From Lingula anatina (taxonomy: Eukaryota > Brachiopoda > Lingulata > Lingulida > Lingulidae), in NCBI RefSeq assembly GCF_001039355.2, contig NW_019776173.1:50833-98150 (forward strand): a DNA stretch of 47,318 bases, given 5' to 3'. The notes below the pieces were generated by a model, which searched no databases, had not been told where the DNA came from, and saw only the letters and a program-made list of their open reading frames with translations. This document shows positions 43,392-47,318 of the stretch, piece after piece (the first letter of the stretch is position 1; every line of letters begins with the position of its first letter). Both the position numbers and the translations under genes were made by a program.

Positions 43392-45898
43392 TTATTCCCT
43401 CAGACTCATGGATCTGTGTCTCACTCTGTGCTCCGCAGCAAGTGTCCTGCCGTAGTGGTAATGATGATGATGACGGTGAGTTTTCTTACAAGTCAAAATA
43501 CGAATAAAAGCCCTCCGAAATGAAGTATTAAACATGGTATAGATGATGGGGTTGGCCAGTGAGGCCACGTAACCCAGCCAAACAAAGACGGTAAACGTGT
43601 CCTCAGTTGTTTCTGCCATGCATGGAGTACAGGTGACAGATAGGACATTCAAGACAAAAAAAGGTGCCCACAAGATCACAAAAATGGCAAAGATGATCCC
43701 AAGCACCTTGGATGCTTTCTTCTCGTTGCTTGCTCTGTGGCGCGACAGTTTGTTATTCCTTCGTAGGCTTTCTAGTGATATCTTTTTGTCCACAGTTTTA
43801 GCTGCTGCACAACTGAGACGACAGCGGTGCACGAAATCAAGACCTGTCTGACAAAGCGTTTGTACGGGTTCACAACAGGTGCCAAATTTTTTGGTTGGCA
43901 CATTAGGTGGCTGTGGCTCGTCAGGGTGTATGACAACCCCGTTACTGGAACTACTGTGGTTAATATCGCTGTGAGCCTGGAACACAACGGAGGAATTCCT
44001 GCTGGCGTTGTTGATTGTGGTGGTGCCACCTACCTGCAGATGGGCACCACTTGTGGTGACAGCCTCCAGAGGACCAGGAGGCATCAATAAGTTCTGATTC
44101 TCCTTTGGCACTGTAACTGTGGGAGTAGTATTGTCTTGTCCATTGTTGATTTGATTTTCTGAAACTCTCGTTTTGTAATCCCGAAATCTGGTAGCAAGGA
44201 TTTCCCAAAATCTAGATTTCTTTTTATTTGTGTTTGGTTTTGAAATCTTTGTTGAATGATCTGAGTTTTCCTCGTGGTCAGAATGCAATATGTCTGTCTC
44301 TTGCACAGAGTTTGGAGCGCTGCCGTTAGTCAGAAAAGAATGGGCATGGCCGTTACTAGGTGGGTCTGAAGGAACATAACCATTGCTTGGGGGATCAGAT
44401 GGAACATAGCCATTGCTAGGGGTATCCCTTTGCTCCACAAAGCAATTATTTGGAAACTCTTGTCTTAAAACTTTAATTCCAGAATAAATATTAGAAGATG
44501 AAGAAACATGAAGATTGTCACTAGCTCCTGAGTGAACAGATGTAGTGGAAGCGTGAGAGCTGGTAGATTGAACATTGTTTTGTGAAGTATTTATAACATC
44601 TTCAATTGGAAAACTAGGACTTTTCAACTCCAGGTTACTGTTTGGATTTATACCATCATGAATATGGTGTTTTACCTGGTTATTATTACTGAAGGAATGG
44701 CAGTCTTGTTCACAGTTAATGGCAGACCTGTGCTGCTTTTTATTTTGTACAGCATTGTAATTACCAGGTAATTGTCTCTCTTTGTTATTGTTATCATACA
44801 GATGATGTTCATCATATTCCATACTCCCATCATCGTCATTAGCAGCATTATATTCCTTGCATTCTGCACTAGAGATTGAACTACTTCTACTCCCAGGTGG
44901 TGAATTTATATGTAGGAAAGGTCCCGTTTTTGAGTCAGGGCGACAAAATGGCTGCCTTTCCTCCAGATTTTTGCAGTCGTTTTGACTCCAGTTACTACCT
45001 TGGTGCGATGATGACAGTCTCTCTATGGTATCAGCCACCATAGAAGAAAACGAGTGAGCCTTAATGTCGACGAGATCCTCTTTTGGTTTTAGCTCCAGTG
45101 GGGTTCCCATAGTAACCAACAGGGATAGGAAGGCATTTTTTGTCAAATTTTGTAAAGGGTTCATGCTAACAGTCTGAGAGCGCGGCCGCGGTGGTGTATC
45201 ACTTGATGTCCCTCTTGATGTGAGCATAGTGCAAGAAGAGGCCCTGTTAATAACACCAGTTTCCAAATCTTCCACTGAAAACTTTCGACTGTTGCCGCCA
45301 TCACTGCTTATACTGCTAACACTGCTGCTAGTTGATTGGTGAGAAATTCGCTGTGTGCGAGCTTCTGATGATTTTTGTTTCTCAATAGAGATAGGTTCCT
45401 CCTGTATCCCAGACAATTGACACTGCATTATAGTCGCCGTCTGACCAACATTTGATCCTATAGATGAGCGGAAACTGTCACTTTTACTGTGCCTCATTTT
45501 AGAGTTGTGCATGTGTTTCTGATTGCGATACAAAATCAGCAGCGTCAAAACGTATGTCACAATCATGATAAGAAGAGGGATGTAAAAGGCAAAGAGAGAT
45601 CCATAAATAATGAAATTAGTCATGGTAGGAACACAGACACCATTATTGAAAACATTTGAATAATCCGTGAATCCTGAGATAGCTATCGGGCTCGATATCG
45701 CCAGTGAAATAATCCAGACACTGCAGATTTTCAGTGCCACCATTTTCTTGGTCTTGTTGCGTCCATATTTCATTGGATAGCGGAGAGTGAAGTAGCGATC
45801 CATGGACATGGTACACATATGCCATATGGAGGCTGTGCACATGCATACGTCTGTCATAGCCCAGATGACACAGAACGCTGGATCCAGGGGAAAGTAGC
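43392..45898 (-). CDS. 5-HT2-family serotonin receptor, last coding exon (ECL1/TM3 to C-terminus)
   Basis: A large 3' exon opens with an acceptor (tctattttccag) at 45898 in phase 1 and reads YFPLDPAFCVIWAMTDVCMC into TM3. It continues for about 834 residues. Seen: the ECL1/TM3 cysteine, D3.32 (in MTDVC, the amine-binding Asp), DRYFTLRYPM, TM4, an ECL2 cysteine (NNGVCVP), TM5 (FYIPLLIMIVTYVLTLLIL), a very long ICL3 (about 600 residues, Ser/Asn-rich), then KASKVLGIIF, TM6 with the W6.48 region (ILWAPFF), TM7 NPIIY, and a short His-rich tail. KASKVLG and the DRY flank point to the 5-HT2 class, closest to the protostome 5-HT2B type. Position 3.36 is Cys rather than Ser. The receptor should couple serotonin to Gq, by family. 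TM1-TM2 must be encoded upstream, beyond or near the window edge. It lies antisense inside the apparent PSMD1 intron. Confidence 0.9.
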
Positions 45899-47318
45899 CT
45901 GGAAAATAGAAAAAAAAATATTACGCATTTAAAAATGTTTGCTCTATTTTATCTTATAATGTCAAATAATAATAAATTATAGTGGAATCTGCTAATTACC
46001 TTATGATACCTTACAGTTATTTACAAAAAAATAAAAAAAATATTATTTTATCTTTGGAATTGTGTGAAACATTGACTAACAAGGATATTTGTGCAACTTT
46101 TATAGGTTTTACTGCAGTCCCAGTATATCCAAAGTAAGCAGAATCTGCGGTGTTATTAAGTACAATTGCATCTCTAAGATGAGTCGCATTGAGATTAGCG
46201 AGATAGAAAGTGATCTTGAACTCAGTTTTTTTTTTGTTCTTTTTATCCAGAAATTGAGAGACGATAACTTGGCAGACACAAGTAATATGCAAGACCCCAA
46301 GTCTTAGCATGTGTCAGAAGCTGAAGTGTCTTAACCTGTGCCTTGTACATTTCACCTATGGGAAATGTCAAGGTTTAATGTAATTTACTGCATCAACAGT
46401 TTCAACACTTAATAAAAGCCTTAAGTGATTATGTGCAATGTTCTGATGTGGAGTATGGCCTAGCAAGTGTATGTTATAAGGTAGAGTCTATTCTGCACTG
46501 TAGTTCACGTAGTTGATGTTATTTATTGCTTCAACAGTTTCTGCGTGTTACTGCGACATTGTGAAGTGTTTCAGTTTGCATTTTTATGGCAAGGTAATTG
46601 TAATGTTCTTAGACAGGTAGACTTAATCAGACTTCAGTCTGTTTGCACTAAGAGATAGTTTTGATGCACTCAAAAAACCTGAAGGACGTTTTGATTAATT
46701 AGATAAAAGACAAGGAATATCTCGTAAGTGCTGTGCACATGTAATGATGAATGCGTGAGTCTGGTTTTGATTGCTTTCTTTTTTTTTCTGATGGTTTACA
46801 GTTTTACAAGCATGACAGCAGACGTGGCTTAGAGAAAGCCAAAGCTAATATTTTTCACTTTCTATCCGAGTTTAAAAATTTGCCATTTTTTTTTTAATTT
46901 TTCAAAAAAAAAAAGTTTTGTGATCAGTAGTGAGTAATGATCATTACTGAATTCATCAGTCGCTAAATTAGTCAGTGAATAAAACCAATCAGTGACTGAG
47001 TTGATCACTTTGTTATTGAACCAACCATTCACTAAGTCTGTCAAATACTCAGTTATACAAGTGATATCTTGACATGCCCCCCCCCCCCCTCTCCCCGACC
47101 CCTCCACTGCCCTTTGGGTGTTTACACATATAATTCCATGTAATCCTGGAATGGTGTAGAAGCTATGTATTATAGACGTGAAGACAGCATACCTCTCATA
47201 GCAGTAACATTGCTGGCATGGTTGAAGATACTCACCTTCACTGGAGTGAGGTGGAATGCAGTTTGACTGACCAGGACATGTGTGTATGGGGGCTGGTCCT
47301 GATGCTGTGGGGGGGGGG
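45899..47318. other. Intron/upstream region of the 5-HT2 receptor
   Basis: No TM1 or TM2 coding sequence is seen on the minus strand here. Poly-A/T and poly-C tracts occur at about 46887-46912 and 47077-47088. A possible upstream minus-strand exon at the window edge is listed separately. Confidence 0.5.
47237..47318 (-). other. Possible upstream minus-strand exon, cut by window end
   Basis: A donor-like GAA/G-gtgagt at 47236-47231 ends a frame open to the window edge that includes HTCPGQSNCIPPHSSE. With the donor after 47236 it leaves phase 1, which is the phase the receptor's last exon needs. But joining the two directly would skip TM1-TM2, so a further exon would be required. The same frame also stays open past the donor to 46862. 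An N-terminal receptor exon is possible, not shown. Confidence 0.2.

Noticed and set aside
46017-46310. 97-codon minus-strand frame upstream of the receptor
   Set aside because: Does not resemble TM1-TM2 of an amine receptor, and the acceptor-like site is preceded by a poly-A run; no supporting structure.

Overview
This is a piece of an AT-rich invertebrate animal nuclear genome, probably a protostome and perhaps a mollusc or other lophotrochozoan. The signs are spliced genes with GT-AG introns, long introns and intergenic DNA, many short inverted-repeat elements and microsatellites, and a serotonin-receptor gene whose TM3/DRY region resembles the protostome 5-HT2B type. The organism is an inference; the eukaryotic gene structure is seen directly.

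Layout. 1-6600: short inverted-repeat elements, a single-exon minus-strand gene for an unrecognised basic 252-aa protein (1627-2385), and a single-exon minus-strand gene for a leucine-rich-repeat membrane receptor with an ITAM-like tail (4206-5930). 6624-13574: a roughly 3.2-kb block present twice around a single N at 10351. Each copy carries a four-exon minus-strand gene, which I assembled by splicing, for a 160-aa secreted cysteine-rich protein. 15003-24351 (+): 19 exons covering about the first 640 residues of PSMD1/Rpn2, the largest base subunit of the 26S proteasome. Introns 4 and 16 hold decayed partial copies of the exon that follows each. 24352-47318: apparently a very long PSMD1 intron with no further conserved PSMD1 exon that I can see. 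Inside it, on the opposite strand, lies the last coding exon of a 5-HT2-family GPCR (43392-45898). In human, HTR2B is likewise nested antisense within PSMD1, so this looks like very old conserved microsynteny.

Assembly quality. Four isolated single Ns (10351, 31967, 35719, 39443) each separate two copies of the same sequence. In three cases the repeat runs exactly up to the N. This pattern fits overlapping or haplotypic contigs joined without merging. The apparent duplications (6624-9818/10352-13574, 27021-31966/31968-37677, 34905-35718/35720-36533, 39244-39442/39444-39642) should be treated as suspect, and gene or element copy numbers should be halved until checked. A 313-base N gap (15633-15945) lies in PSMD1 intron 2.

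The genes do not form one pathway: a proteasome subunit, a serotonin receptor, an immune- or adhesion-type LRR receptor and a secreted peptide. The strongest leads are the nested PSMD1/5-HT2 pair, the ITAM-bearing LRR receptor, the unreported secreted cysteine-rich gene, and the exon copies inside PSMD1 introns.
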